Positions 1-12,400 of a stretch of DNA of 64,000 nucleotides are shown here, in pieces. Location: positions 496,001-560,000 of the forward strand of contig CALSFV010000019.1 of NCBI GenBank assembly GCA_943737045.1, read 5' to 3'. Source of the DNA: Parapristionchus giblindavisi. Its lineage: Eukaryota; Nematoda; Chromadorea; Rhabditida; Diplogasteridae. Every line of letters begins with the position of its first letter. The stretch's first letter is position 1. The notes below the pieces were generated by a model. It saw nothing but the letters and a program-made list of their open reading frames with translations. It had not been told where the DNA came from and searched no databases. The translations under genes and the position numbers were made by a program.

Positions 1-321
1 AAATTCTGAATAAGATAAACTATTTCAAAGTGGTCAGTACGGCCAATATGTAAATTTATCTATCAGTACTCTCTGTTTTTGGTACAAAACAGTATGTTAC
101 AAGTCAAATTGTCAATGATACTCAGCGAGTGATATACTATGTGAAAGAGGAAAAAATTCTGAATGAGACGCACTTCAGGTCATGTCGATCTGTAATATTT
201 AACTGCTGTTATAATGATCGAAGTACAAAAGTAGCCTTTACTCTGATATGATCAAGATAACTTGAGAAATATGAAAATGAAAATGAATCCTATCGTGTCA
301 TATAAGAAATGAAAGAGCGAA

Positions 322-474
322 AAATTCTGAATAAAATAAACTATTTCAAAGTGGTCAGTACGGCCAATATGTAATTTTATCTTTCAGTACTCTCTGTTTT
401 TGGTACAAAACAGTATGTTACAAGTCAAATTGTCAATGATACTCAGCGAGTGATATACTATGTGAAAGAGGAAA
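322..474 (+). repeat. A half of the monomer (about 153 bp)
   Basis: The first half-unit runs from the A anchor to the B anchor. The region just before and across its anchor (CGTGTCATATACCAAATGAAAGAG, split here as CGTGTCATATACC then AAATGAAAGAG) aligns without gaps to the equivalent B region (CGAGTGATATAC then TATGTGAAAGAG). The two then share AAAAATTCTGAAT. By eye roughly three quarters of about 50 positions match. In the kept reading phase the homologous stretches read RVIYQMKERKILNK in A and RVIYYVKEEKILNE in B. The halves are therefore probably diverged copies of an ancestral unit of about 160 bp. Beyond this core the alignment becomes weak and needs gaps. Confidence 0.75.
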
Positions 475-642
475 AAATTCTGAATGAGACGCACTTCAGG
501 TCATGTCGATCTGTAATATTTAACTGCTGTTATAATGATCGAAGTACAAAAGTAGCCTTTACTCTGATATGATCAAGATAACTTGAGAAATATGAAAATG
601 AAAATGAATCCTATCGTGTCATATACCAAACGAAAGAGCGAA
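475..642 (+). repeat. B half of the monomer (about 168 bp)
   Basis: The second half-unit begins at the B anchor AAATTCTGAATGAG, 153 bp after the A anchor, with 168 bp to the next A anchor. It carries the most informative variants in the array: GACGCAC or GACACAC; CAGGTCATG, CAGTTCATG or CAGTCCATG; TTTAACTGC or TTTTACTGC; TGTTATAATG, TGCTATAATG or TGATATAATG; GCCTTTAC or GCTTTTAC; and ATATGATC or ATATGGTC. Its 3' end contains GAAAATGAAAATG, where an extra A (GAAAAATG) makes many 322-bp units. The 153/168 alternation is close to nucleosome repeat length, so a unit could hold two nucleosomes; that is inference only. Confidence 0.7.
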
Positions 643-963
643 AAATTCTGAATAAGATAAACTATTTCAAAGTGGTCAGTACGGCCAATATGTAAATTTA
701 TCTATCAGTACTCTCTGTTTTTGGTACAAAACAGTATGTTACAAGTCAAATTGTCAATGATACTCAGCGAGTGATATACTATGTGAAAGAGGAAAAAATT
801 CTGAATGAGACGCACTTCAGGTCATGTCGATCTGTAATATTTAACTGCTGTTATAATGATCGAAGTACAAAAGTAGCCTTTACTCTGATATGATCAAGAT
901 AACTTGAGAAATATGAAAATGAAAATGAATCCTATCGCGTCATATACCAAATGAAAGAGCGAA

Positions 964-1439
964 AAATTCTGAATAAGATAAAATATTTCAAAGTGGTCAG
1001 TACGGCCAATATGTAAATTTATCTTTCAGTACTCTCTGTTTTTGGTACAAAACAGTATGTTACAAGTCAAATTGTCAATGATACTCAGCGAGTGATATAC
1101 TATGTGAAAGAGGAAAAAATTCTGAATGAGAGAAAAAATTCTGAATGAGACGCACTTCAGTTCATGTCGATCTGTAATATTTAACTGCTGCTATAATGAT
1201 CGAAGTACAATATGTTACAAGTCAAATTGTCAATGATACTCAGCGAGTGATATACTATGTGAAAGAGGAAAAAATTCTGAATGAGACGCACTTCAGTTCA
1301 TGTCGATCTGTAATATTTAACTGCTGCTATAATGATCGAAGTACAAAAGTAGCCTTTACTCTGATATGATCAAGATAACTTGAGAAATATGAAAATGAAA
1401 ATGAATCCTATCGTGTCATATACCAAATGAAAGAGCGAA
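964..1439 (+). repeat. 476-bp rearranged monomer, copy 1
   Basis: This unit is 155 bp longer than normal because of two changes. First, 19 bp (AGAAAAAATTCTGAATGAG, 1131-1149) are duplicated in tandem next to 1112-1130. Second, at 1205-1210 the B-half GTACAA is joined to A-half sequence TATGTTACAAG (from 1211), so the array steps back into the A half and then repeats the B half. The join is at the GTACAA shared by both halves, with the AACAG that normally follows in the A half missing. Removing both changes leaves 321 bp (476 - 19 - 136). This is the expected product of misaligned exchange between the A and B halves. An equivalent unit lies at 18785-19260. Confidence 0.95.
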
Positions 1440-4400
1440 AAATTCTGAATAAGATAAAATATTTCAAAGTGGTCAGTACGGCCAATATGTAAATTTATCT
1501 TTCAGTACTCTCTGTTTTTGGTACAAAACAGTATGTTACAAGTCAAATTGTCAATGATACTCAGCGAGTGATATACTATGTGAAAGAGGAAAAAATTCTG
1601 AATGAGACGCACTCCAGGTCATGTCGATCTGTAATATTTAACTGCTGCTATAATGATCGAAGTACAAAAGTAGCTTTTACTCTGATATGATCAAGCTAAC
1701 TTGAGAAATATGAAAATGAAAAATGAAACCTATCGTGTCATATACCAAATGAATGAGCGAAAAATTCTGAATAAGATAAAATATTTCAAAGTGGTCAGTA
1801 CGGCCAATATGTAAATTTATCTTTCAGTACTCTCTGTTTTTGGTACAAAACAGCACGTTACAAGTCAAATTGTCAATGATACTCAGCGAGTGATATACTA
1901 TGTGAAAGAGGAAAAAATTCTGAATGAGACGCACTTCAGTTCATGTCGATCTGTAATATTTAACTGCTGCTATAATGATCGAAGTACAAAAGTAGCCTTT
2001 ACTCTGATATGATCAAGATAACTTGAGAAATATGAAAATGAAAATGAATCCTATCTTGTCATATACCAAATCAAAGAGCGATAAATTCTGAATCAGATAA
2101 ACTATTTCAAAGTGGTCAGTACGGCCAATATGTAAATTTATCTTTCAGTACTCTCTGTTTTTGGTACAAAACAGTATGTTACAAGTCAAATTGTCAATGA
2201 TACTCAGCGAGTGATATACTATGTGAAAGAGGAAAAAATTCTGAATGAGACGCACTTCAGGTCATGTCGATCTGTAATATTTAACTGCTGTTATAATGAT
2301 CGAAGTACAAAAGTAGCCTTTACTCTGATATGATCAAGATAACTTGAGAAATATGAAAATGAAAATGAATCCTATCGTGTCATATACCAAACGAAAGAGC
2401 GAAAAATTCTGAAAAAGATAAACTATTTCAAAGTGGTCAGTACGGCCAATATGTAAATTTATCTTTCAGTACTCTCTGTTTTTGGTACAAAACAGCACGT
2501 TACAAGTCAAATTGTCAATGATACTCAGCGAGTGATATACTATGTGAAAGAGGAAAAAATTCTGAATGAGACGCACTTCAGTCCATGTCGATCTGTAATA
2601 TTTAACTGCTGCTATAATGATCGAAGTACAAAAGTAGCCTTTACTCTGATATGATCAAGATAACTTGAGAAATATGAAAATGAAAAATGAATCCTATCGT
2701 GTCATATACCAAATGAAAGAGCGAAAAATTCTGAATAAGATAAACTATTTCAAAATGGTCAGTACGGCCAATATGTAAATTTATCTTTCAGTACTCTCTG
2801 TTTTTGGTACAAAACAGCACGTTACAAGTCAAATTGTCAATGATACTCAGCGAGTGATATACTATGTGAAAGAGGAAAAAATTCTGAATGAGACGCACTT
2901 CAGTCCATGTCGATCTGTAATATTTAACTGCTGCTATAATGATCGAAGTACAAAAGTAGCCTTTACTCTGATATGATCAAGATAACTTGAGAAATATGAA
3001 AATGAAAAATGAATCCTATCGTGTCATATACCAAATGAAAGAGCGAAAAATTCTAAATAAGATAAACTATTTCAAAATGGTCAGTACGGCCAATATGTAA
3101 ATTTATCTTTCAGTACTCTCTGTTTTTGGTACAAAACAGTATGTTACAAGTCAAATTGACAATGATACTCAGCGAGAGATATACTATGTGAAAGAGGAAA
3201 AAATTCTGAATGAGACGCACTTCAGTTCATGTCGATCTGTAATATTTAACTACTGCTATAATGATCGAAGTACAAAAGTAGCCTTTACTCTGATATGGTC
3301 AAGATAACTTGAGAAATATGAAAATGAAAATGATACTTGTCGAGTAATATACCAAATGAAAGAGCGAAAAATTCTGAATAAGATAAACTATTTCAAAGTG
3401 GTCAGTACGGCCAATATGTAAATTTATCTTTCAGTACTCTCTGTTTTTGTTACAAAACAGCACGTTACAAGTCAAATTGTCAATGATACTCAGCGAGTGA
3501 TATACTATGTGAAAGAGGGAAAAATTCTGAATGAGAAGCACTTCAGTTCATGTCGATCTGTAATATTTAACTGCTGTTATAATGATCGAAGTACAAAAGT
3601 AGCCTTTACTCTGATATGATCAAGATAACTTGAGAAATATGAAAATGAAAATGAATCCTATCGTGTCATATTCTAAACGAAAGAGCGAAAAATTCTGAAT
3701 AAGATAAACTATTTCAAAGTGGTCAGTACGGCCAATATGTAAATTTATCTATCAGTACTCTCTGTTTTTGGTACAAAACAGTATGTTACAAGTCAAATTG
3801 TCAATGATACTCAGCGAGTGATATACTATGTGAAAGAGGAAAAAATTCTGAATGAGACGCACTTCAGGTCATGTCGATCTGTAATATTTAACTGCTGCTA
3901 TAATGATCGAAGTACAAAAGTAGCCTTTACTCTGATATGGTCAAGATAACTTGAGAAATATGAAAATGAAAATGATACTTGTCGAGTAATATACCAAATG
4001 AAAGAGCGAAAAATTCTGAATAAGATAAACTATTTCAAAGTGGTCAGTACGGCCAATATGTAAATTTATCTATCAGTACTCTCTGTTTTTGGTACAAAAC
4101 AGTATGTTACAAGTCAAATTGTCAATGATACTCAGCGAGTGATATACTATGTGAAAGAGGAAAAAATTCTGAATGAGACGCACTTCAGGTCATGTCGATC
4201 TGTAATATTTAACTGCTGTTATAATGATCGAAGTACAAAAGTAGCCTTTACTCTGATATGATCAAGATAACTTGAGAAATATGAAAATGAAAATGAATCC
4301 TATCGTGTCATATAAGAAATGAAAGAGCGAAAAATTCTGAATAAAATAAACTATTTCAAAGTGGTCAGTACGGCCAATATGTAATTTTATCTTTCAGTAC

Positions 4401-5294
4401 TCTCTGTTTTTGGTACAAAACAGTATGTTACAAGTCAAATTGCCAATGATACTCAGCGAGTGATATACTATGTGAAAGAGGAAAAAATTCTGAATGAGAC
4501 GCACTTCAGTTCATGTCGATCTGTAATATTTAACTGCTGCTATAATGATCGAAGTACAAAAGTAGCCTTTACTCTGATATGATCAAGATAACTTGAGAAA
4601 TATGAAAATGAAAATGAATCCTATCGTGTCATATACCAAATGAAAGAGCGAAAAATTCTGAATAAGATAAACTATTTCAAAGTGGTCAGTACGGCCAAAA
4701 TGTTAATTTATCTTTCAGTACTCTCTGTTTTTGGTACAAAACAGTATGTTACAAGTCAAATTGTCAATGATACTCAGCGAGTGATATACTATGTGAAAGA
4801 GGAAAAAATTCTGAATGAGACACACTTCAGGTCATGTCGATCTGTAATATTTTACTGCTGCTATAATGATCGAAGTACAAAAGTAGCTTTTACTCTGATA
4901 TGATAAAGATAACTTGAGAAATATGAAAATGAAAATGAATCCTATCGTGTCATATACCAAATGAAAGAGCGAAAAATTCTGAATAAGATAAACTATTTCA
5001 AAGTGGTCAGTACGGCCAATATGTAAATTTATCTTTCAGTACTCTCTGTTTTTGGTACAAAACAGCACGTTACAAGTCAAATTGTCAATGATACTCAGCG
5101 AGTGATATACTATGTGAAAGAGGAAAAAATTCTGAATGAGACGCACTTCAGTTCATGTCGATCTGTAATATTTAACTGCTGCTATAATGATCGAAGTACA
5201 AAAGTAGCCTTTACTCTGATATGATCAAGATAACTTGAGAAATATGAAAATGAAAATGAATCCTATCGTGTCATATACCAAATGAAAGAGCGAA

Positions 5295-7865
5295 AAATTC
5301 TGAATAAGATAAACTATTTCAAAGTGGTCAGTACGGCCAAAATGTAAATTTATCTTTCAGTACTCTCTGTTTTTGGTACAAAACAGTATGTTACAAGTCA
5401 AATTGTCAATGATACTCAGCGAGTGATATACTATGTGAAAGAGGAAAAAATTCTGAATGAGACGCACTTCAGTTCATGTCGATCTGTAATATTTAACTGC
5501 TGCTATAATGATCGAAGTACAAAAGTAGCCTTTACTCTGATATGATCAAGATAACTTGAGAAATATGAAAATGAAAATGAATCCTATCGTGTCATATACC
5601 AAATGAAAGAGCGAAAAATTCTGAATAAGATAAACTATTTCAAAGTGGTCAGTACGGCCAAAATGTAAATTTATCTTTCAGTACTCTCTGTTTTTGGTAC
5701 AAAACAGTATGTTACAAGTCAAATTGTCAATGATACTCAGCGAGTGATATACTATGTGAAAGAGGAAAAAATTCTGAATGAGACACACTTCAGGTCATGT
5801 CGATCTGTAATATTTTACTGCTGCTATAATGATCGAAGTACAAAAGTAGCTTTTACTCTGATATGATAAAGATAACTTGAGAAATATGAAAATGAAAAAT
5901 GAAACCTATCGTGTCATATACCAAATGAAAGAGCGAAAAATTCTGAATAAGATAAACTATTTCAAAGTGGTCAGTACGGCCAATATGTAAATGTATCTTT
6001 CAGTACTCTCTGTTTTTGGTACAAAACAGCACGTTACAAGTCAAATTGTCAATGATACTCAGCGAGTGATATACTATGTGAAAGAGGAAAAAATTCTGAA
6101 TGAGACGCACTTCAGTTCATGTCGATCTGTAATATTTAACTGCTGCTATAATGATCGAAGTACAAAAGTAGCCTTTACTCTGATATGATCAAGATAACTT
6201 GAGAAATATGAAAATGAAAATGAATCCTATCGTGTCATATACCAAATGAAAGAGCGAAAAATTCTGAATAAGATAAACTATTTCAAAGTGGTCAGTACGG
6301 CCAAAATGTAAATTTATCTTTCAGTACTCTCTGTTTTTGGTACAAAACAGTATGTTACAAGTCAAATTGTCAATGATACTCAGCGAGTGATATACTATGT
6401 GAAAGAGGAAAAAATTCTGAATGAGACGCACTTCAGTTCATGTCGATCTGTAATATTTAACTGCTGCTATAATGATCGAAGTACAAAAGTAGCCTTTACT
6501 CTGATATGATCAAGATAACTTGAGAAATATGAAAATGAAAATGAATCCTATCGTGTCATATACCAAATGAAAGAGCGAAAAATTCTGAATAAGATAAACT
6601 ATTTCAAAGTGGTCAGTACGGCCAAAATGTAAATTTATCTTTCAGTACTCTCTGTTTTTGGTACAAAACAGTATGTTACAAGTCAAATTGTCAATGATAC
6701 TCAGCGAGTGATATACTATGTGAAAGAGGAAAAAATTCTGAATGAGACACACTTCAGGTCATGTCGATCTGTAATATTTTACTGCTGCTATAATGATCGA
6801 AGTACAAAAGTAGCTTTTACTCTGATATGATAAAGATAACTTGAGAAATATGAAAATGAAAAATGAAACCTATCGTGTCATATACCAAATGAAAGAGCGA
6901 AAAATTCTGAATAAGATAAACTATTTCAAAGTGGTCAGTACGGCCAATATGTAAATGTATCTTTCAGTACTCTCTGTTTTTGGTACAAAACAGCACGTTA
7001 CAAGTCAAATTGTCAATGATACTCAGCGAGTGATATACTATGTGAAAGAGGAAAAAATTCTGAATGAGACGCACTTCAGTTCATGTCGATCTGTAATATT
7101 TAACTGCTGCTATAATGATCGAAGTACAAAAGTAGCCTTTACTCTGATATGATCAAGATAACTTGAGAAATATGAAAATGAAAATGAATCCTATCGTGTC
7201 ATATACCAAATGAAAGAGCGAAAAATTCTGAATAAGATAAACTATTTCAAAGTGGTCAGTACGGCCAAAATGTAAATTTATCTTTCCGTACTCTCTGTTT
7301 TTGGTACAAAACAGTATGTTACAAGTCAAATTGTCAATGATACTCAGCGAGTGATATACTATGTGAAAGAGGAAAAAATTCTGAATGAGACACACTTCAG
7401 GTCATGTCGATCTGTAATATTTTACTGCTGCTATAATGATCGAAGTACAAAAGTAGCTTTTACTCTGATATGATAAAGATAACTTGAGAAATATGAAAAT
7501 GAAAAATGAAACCTATCGTGTCATATACCAAATGAAAGAGCGAAAAATTCTGAATAAGATAAACTATTTCAAAGTGGTCAGTACGGCCAATATGTAAATG
7601 TATCTTTCAGTACTCTCTGTTTTTGGTACAAAACAGCACGTTACAAGTCAAATTGTCAATGATACTCAGCGAGTGATATACTATGTGAAAGAGGAAAAAA
7701 TTCTGAATGAGACGCACTTCAGTTCATGTCGATCTGTAATATTTAACTGCTGCTATAATGATCGAAGTACAAAAGTAGCCTTTACTCTGATATGATCAAG
7801 ATAACTTGAGAAATATGAAAATGAAAATGAATCCTATCTTGTCATATACCAAATCAAAGAGCGAA
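5295..7865 (+). repeat. Trimer higher-order repeat, 964 bp
   Basis: The unit has three monomers in fixed order. The first (5295, 6259) has GGCCAAAATG. The second (5616, 6580) has GGCCAAAATG, GACACAC, TTTTACTGC, GCTTTTAC, TATGATAAAG and GAAAAATGAAACC. The third (5938, 6902) has ATGTAAATGTATC and CAGCACG. A third, shortened round at 7223-7865 lacks the first type and carries a private TTTCCGTAC. The period is 964, not 963, because the second monomer has the extra A. The third-type monomers carry a new ATG at 5991, 6955 and 7598, which opens the 65-codon frames there. Confidence 0.93.
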
Positions 7866-9472
7866 AAATTCTGAATAAGATAAACTATTTCAAAGTGGTC
7901 AGTACGGCCAATATGTAAATTTATCTTTCAGTACTCTCTGTTTTTGGTACAAAACAGTATGTTGCAAGTCAAATTGTCAATGATACTCAGCGAGTGATAT
8001 ACTATGTGAAAGAGGAAAAAATTCTGAATGAGACGCACTTCAGGTCATGTCGATCTGTAATATTTAACTGCTGTTATAATGATCGAAGTACAAAAGTAGC
8101 CTTTACTCTGATATGATCAAGATAACTTGAGAAATATGAAAATGAAAATGAATCCTATCGTGTCATATACCAAACGAAAGAGCGAAAAATTCTGAAAAAG
8201 ATAAACTATTTCAAAGTGGTCAGTACGGCCAATATGTAAATTTATCTTTCAGTACTCTCTGTTTTTGGTACAAAACAGCACGTTACAAGTCAAATTGTCA
8301 ATGATACTCAGCGAGTGATATACTATGTGAAAGAGGAAAAAATTCTGAATGAGACGCACTTCAGTCCATGTCGATCTGTAATATTTAACTGCTGCTATAA
8401 TGATCGAAGTACAAAAGTAGCCTTTACTCTGATATGATCAAGATAACTTGAGAAATATGAAAATGAAAAATGAATCCTATCGTGTCATATACCAAATGAA
8501 AGAGCGACAAATTCTGAATAAGATAAACTATTTCAAAATGGTCAGTACGGCCAATATGTAAATTTATCTTTCAGTACTCTCTGTTTTTGGTACAAAACAG
8601 TATGTTACAAGTCAAATTGACAATGATACTCAGCGAGAGATATACTATGTGAAAGAGGAAAAAATTCTGAATGAGACGCACTTCAGTTCATGTCGATCTG
8701 TAATATTTAACTACTGCTATAATGATCGAAGTACAAAAGTAGCCTTTACTCTGATATGGTCAAGATAACTTGAGAAATATGAAAATGAAAATGATACTTG
8801 TCGAGTAATATACCAAATGAAAGAGCGAAAAATTCTGAATAAGATAAACTATTTCAAAGTGGTCAGTACGGCCAATATGTAAATTTATCTTTCAGTACTC
8901 TCTGTTTTTGGTACAAAACAGCACGTTACAAGTCAAATTGTCAATGATACTCAGCGAGTGATATACTATGTGAAAGAGGAAACAATTCTGAATGAGACGC
9001 ACTTCAGTCCATGTCGATCTGTAATATTTAACTGCTGCTATAATGATCGAAGTACAAAAGTAGCCTTTACTCTGATATGATCAAGATAACTTGAGAAATA
9101 TGAAAATGAAAAATGAATCCTATCCTGTCATATACCAAATGAAAGAGCGAAAAATTCTGAATAAGATAAACTATTTCAAAATGGTCAGTACGGCCAATAT
9201 GTAAATTTATCTTTCAGTACTCTCTGTTTTTGGTACAAAACAGTATGTTACAAGTCAAATTGACAATGATACTCAGCGAGAGATATACTATGTGAAAGAG
9301 GAAAAAATTCTGAATGAGACGCACTTCAGTTCATGTCGATCTGTAATATTTAACTACTGCTATAATGATCGAAGTACAAAAGTAGCCTTTACTCTGATAT
9401 GGTCAAGATAACTTGAGAAATATGAAAATGAAAATGATACTTGTCGAGTAATATACCAAATGAAAGAGCGAA

Positions 9473-12400
9473 AAATTCTGAATAAGATAAACTATTTCAA
9501 AGTGGTCAGTACGGCCAATATGTAAATTTATCTTTCAGTACTCTCTGTTTTTGGTACAAAACAGTATGTTACAAGTCAAATTGTCAATGATACTCAGCGA
9601 GTGATATACTATGTGAAAGAGGAAAAAATTCTGAATCAGACGCACTTCAGGTCATGTCGATCTGTAATATTTAACTGCTGTTATAATGATCGAAGTACAA
9701 AAGTAGCCTTTACTTTGATATGATCAAGATAACTTGAGAAATATGAAAATGAAAATGAATCCTATCGTGTCATATACCAAACGAAAGAGCGAAAAATTCT
9801 GAATAAGATAAACTATTTCAAAGTGGTCAGTACGGCCAATATGTAAATTTATCTTTCAGTAATCTCTGTTTTTGTTACAAAACAGCACGTTACAAGTCAA
9901 ATTGTCAATGATACTCAGCGAGTGATATACTATGTGAAAGAGGGAAAAATTCTGAATGAGACGCACTTCAGTTCATGTCGATCTGTAATATTTAACTGCT
10001 GCTATAATGATCGAAGTACAAAAGTAGCCTTTACTCTGATATGGTCAAGATAACTTGAGAAATATGAAAATGAAAATGATACTTGTCGAGTAATATACCA
10101 AATGAAAGAGCGAAAAATTCTGAATAAGATAAACTATTTCAAAGTGGTCAGTACGGCCAATATGTAAATTTATCTTTCAGTACTCTCTGTTTTTGGTACA
10201 AAACAGTATGTTACAAGTCAAATTGTCAATGATACTCAGCGAGTGATATACTATGTGAAAGAGGAAAAAATTCTGAATGAGACGCACTTCAGGTCATGTC
10301 GATCTGTAATATTTAACTGCTGTTATAATGATCGAAGTACAAAAGTAGCCTTTACTTTGATATGATCAAGATAACTTGAGAAATATGAAAATGAAAATGA
10401 ATCCTATCGTGTCATATACCAAACGAAAGAGCGAAAAATTCTGAATAAGATAAACTATTTCAAAGTGGTCAGTACGGCCAATATGTAAATTTATCTTTCA
10501 GTACTCTCTGTTTTTGTTACAAAACAGCACGTTACAAGTCAAATTGTCAATGATACTCAGCGAGTGATATACTATGTGAAAGAGGGAAAAATTCTGAATG
10601 AGACGCACTTCAGTTCATGTCGATCTGTAATATTTAACTGCTGCTATAATGATCGAAGTACAAAAGTAGCCTTTACTCTGATATGGTCAAGATAACTTGA
10701 GAAATATGAAAATGAAAATGATACTTGTCGAGTAATATACCAAATGAAAGAGCGAAAAATTCTGAATAAGATAAACTATTTCAAAGTGGTCAGTACGGCC
10801 AATATGTAAATTTATCTTTCAGTACTCTCTGTTTTTGGTACAAAACAGTATGTTACAAGTCAAATTGTCAATGATACTCAGCGAGTGATATACTATGTGA
10901 AAGAGGAAAAAATTCTGAATGAGACGCACTTCAGGTCATGTCGATCTGTAATATTTAACTGCTGTTATAATGATCGAAGTACAAAAGTAGCCTTTACTCT
11001 GATATGATCAAGATAACTTGAGAAATATGAAAATGAAAATGAATCCTATCGTGTCATATACCAAACGAAAGAGCGAAAAATTCTGAATAAGATAAACTAT
11101 TTCAAAGTGGTCAGTACGGCCAATATGTAAATTTATCTATCAGTACTCTCTGTTTTTGGTACAAAACAGTATGTTACAAGTCAAATTGTCAATGATACTC
11201 AGCGAGTGATATACTATGTGAAAGAGGAAAAAATTCTGAATGAGACGCACTTCAGGTCATGTCGATCTGTAATATTTAACTGCTGTTATAATGATCGAAG
11301 TACAAAAGTAGCCTTTACTCTGATATGATCAAGATAACTTGAGAAATATGAAAATGAAAATGAATCCTATCGTGTCATATACCAAACGAAAGAGCGAAAA
11401 ATTCTGAATAAGATAAACTATTTCAAAGTGGTCAGTACGGCCAATATGTAAATTTATCTTTCAGTACTCTCTGTTTTTGGTACAAAACAGTATGTTACAA
11501 GTCAAATTGTCAATGATACTCAGCGAGTGATATACTATGTGAAAGAGGAAAAAATTCTGAATCAGACGCACTTCAGGTCATGTCGATCTGTAATATTTAA
11601 CTGCTGTTATAATGATCGAAGTACAAAAGTAGCCTTTACTTTGATATGATCAAGATAACTTGAGAAATATGAAAATGAAAATGAATCCTATCGTGTCATA
11701 TACCAAACGAAAGAGCGAAAAATTCTGAATAAGATAAACTATTTCAAAGTGGTCAGTACGGCCAATATGTAAATTTATCTTTCAGTAATCTCTGTTTTTG
11801 TTACAAAACAGCACGTTACAAGTCAAATTGTCAATGATACTCAGCGAGTGATATACTATGTGAAAGAGGGAAAAATTCTGAATGAGACGCACTTCAGTTC
11901 ATGTCGATCTGTAATATTTAACTGCTGCTATAATGATCGAAGTACAAAAGTAGCCTTTACTCTGATATGGTCAAGATAACTTGAGAAATATGAAAATGAA
12001 AATGATACTTGTCGAGTAATATACCAAATGAAAGAGCGAAAAATTCTGAATAAGATAAACTATTTCAAAGTGGTCAGTACGGCCAATATGTAAATTTATC
12101 TTTCAGTACTCTCTGTTTTTGGTACAAAACAGTATGTTACAAGTCAAATTGTCAATGATACTCAGCGAGTGATATACTATGTGAAAGAGGAAAAAATTCT
12201 GAATGAGACGCACTTCAGGTCATGTCGATCTGTAATATTTAACTGCTGTTATAATGATCGAAGTACAAAAGTAGCCTTTACTTTGATATGATCAAGATAA
12301 CTTGAGAAATATGAAAATGAAAATGAATCCTATCGTGTCATATACCAAACGAAAGAGCGAAAAATTCTGAATAAGATAAACTATTTCAAAGTGGTCAGTA

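Larger units (their letters stand above)
322..642 (+). repeat. Representative 321-bp satellite monomer
   Basis: This is an ordinary unit, counted from the A-half AAATTCTGAAT anchor to the base before the next one. Landmarks relative to its first base are: TACGGCCAATATG near +37, GGTACAAAACAG near +80, CAATGATACTCAGCGAG near +113, the B-half AAATTCTGAATGAG at +153, TCGATCTGTAATATT near +185, CGAAGTACAAAAGTAGCC near +219, GATATGATCAAGATAAC near +244, and the GAATCCTATCGTG junction near +284. Its length is divisible by three (107 codons), so one reading phase is kept from monomer to monomer. In that phase each standard unit has only three stops: TAA after CCAATATG, then TGA and TAA inside CTGATATGATCAAGATAAC. 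This one carries two private changes, ATAAAATAAAC and GTAATTTTATC, both shared with the unit starting at 4332. Confidence 0.95.
1..4442 (+). repeat. Duplication with a 12-monomer offset (4010 bp)
   Basis: Bases 1-432 recur at 4011-4442, including three changes rare elsewhere: TATAAGAAATG in place of TATACCAAATG (301 and 4311), ATAAAATAAAC, and GTAATTTTATC. The offset of 4010 bp equals 12 x 321 plus the 155-bp insertion in the 964 monomer plus three extra A bases. The copies separate at TTGTCAATG versus TTGCCAATG (near 432 and 4442). The left copy begins at or before the window edge, so its full length cannot be seen. Confidence 0.85.

Noticed and set aside
322..642. CENP-B box-like motif in the monomer
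   Set aside because: I found no convincing match to the TTCG....A..CGGG core. The array can be called centromere-like on organisation only.
322..642. Bacterial-type promoter (TATAATG in the B half)
   Set aside because: TATAATG occurs in nearly every monomer as part of an A+T-rich repeat, with no positioned partner element and no gene downstream.
4640..4903. 87-codon open frame on the + strand
   Set aside because: It is ordinary satellite sequence in which one of the three regular stops mutated. The other 194 units lack it, there is no known domain, and a long gene would not lie inside a uniform tandem array.
7153..7395. 80-codon open frame on the - strand
   Set aside because: It is the reverse strand of two neighbouring monomers, opened by local variants. 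Equivalent positions elsewhere have stops, and no family is recognisable.
5991..7795. 65-codon open frames at 5991, 6955 and 7598 (also 36973 and 38900)
   Set aside because: All are the same B-half phase with a chance ATG (TTTATC to TGTATC). They are nearly identical because the monomers are, not because of protein conservation.
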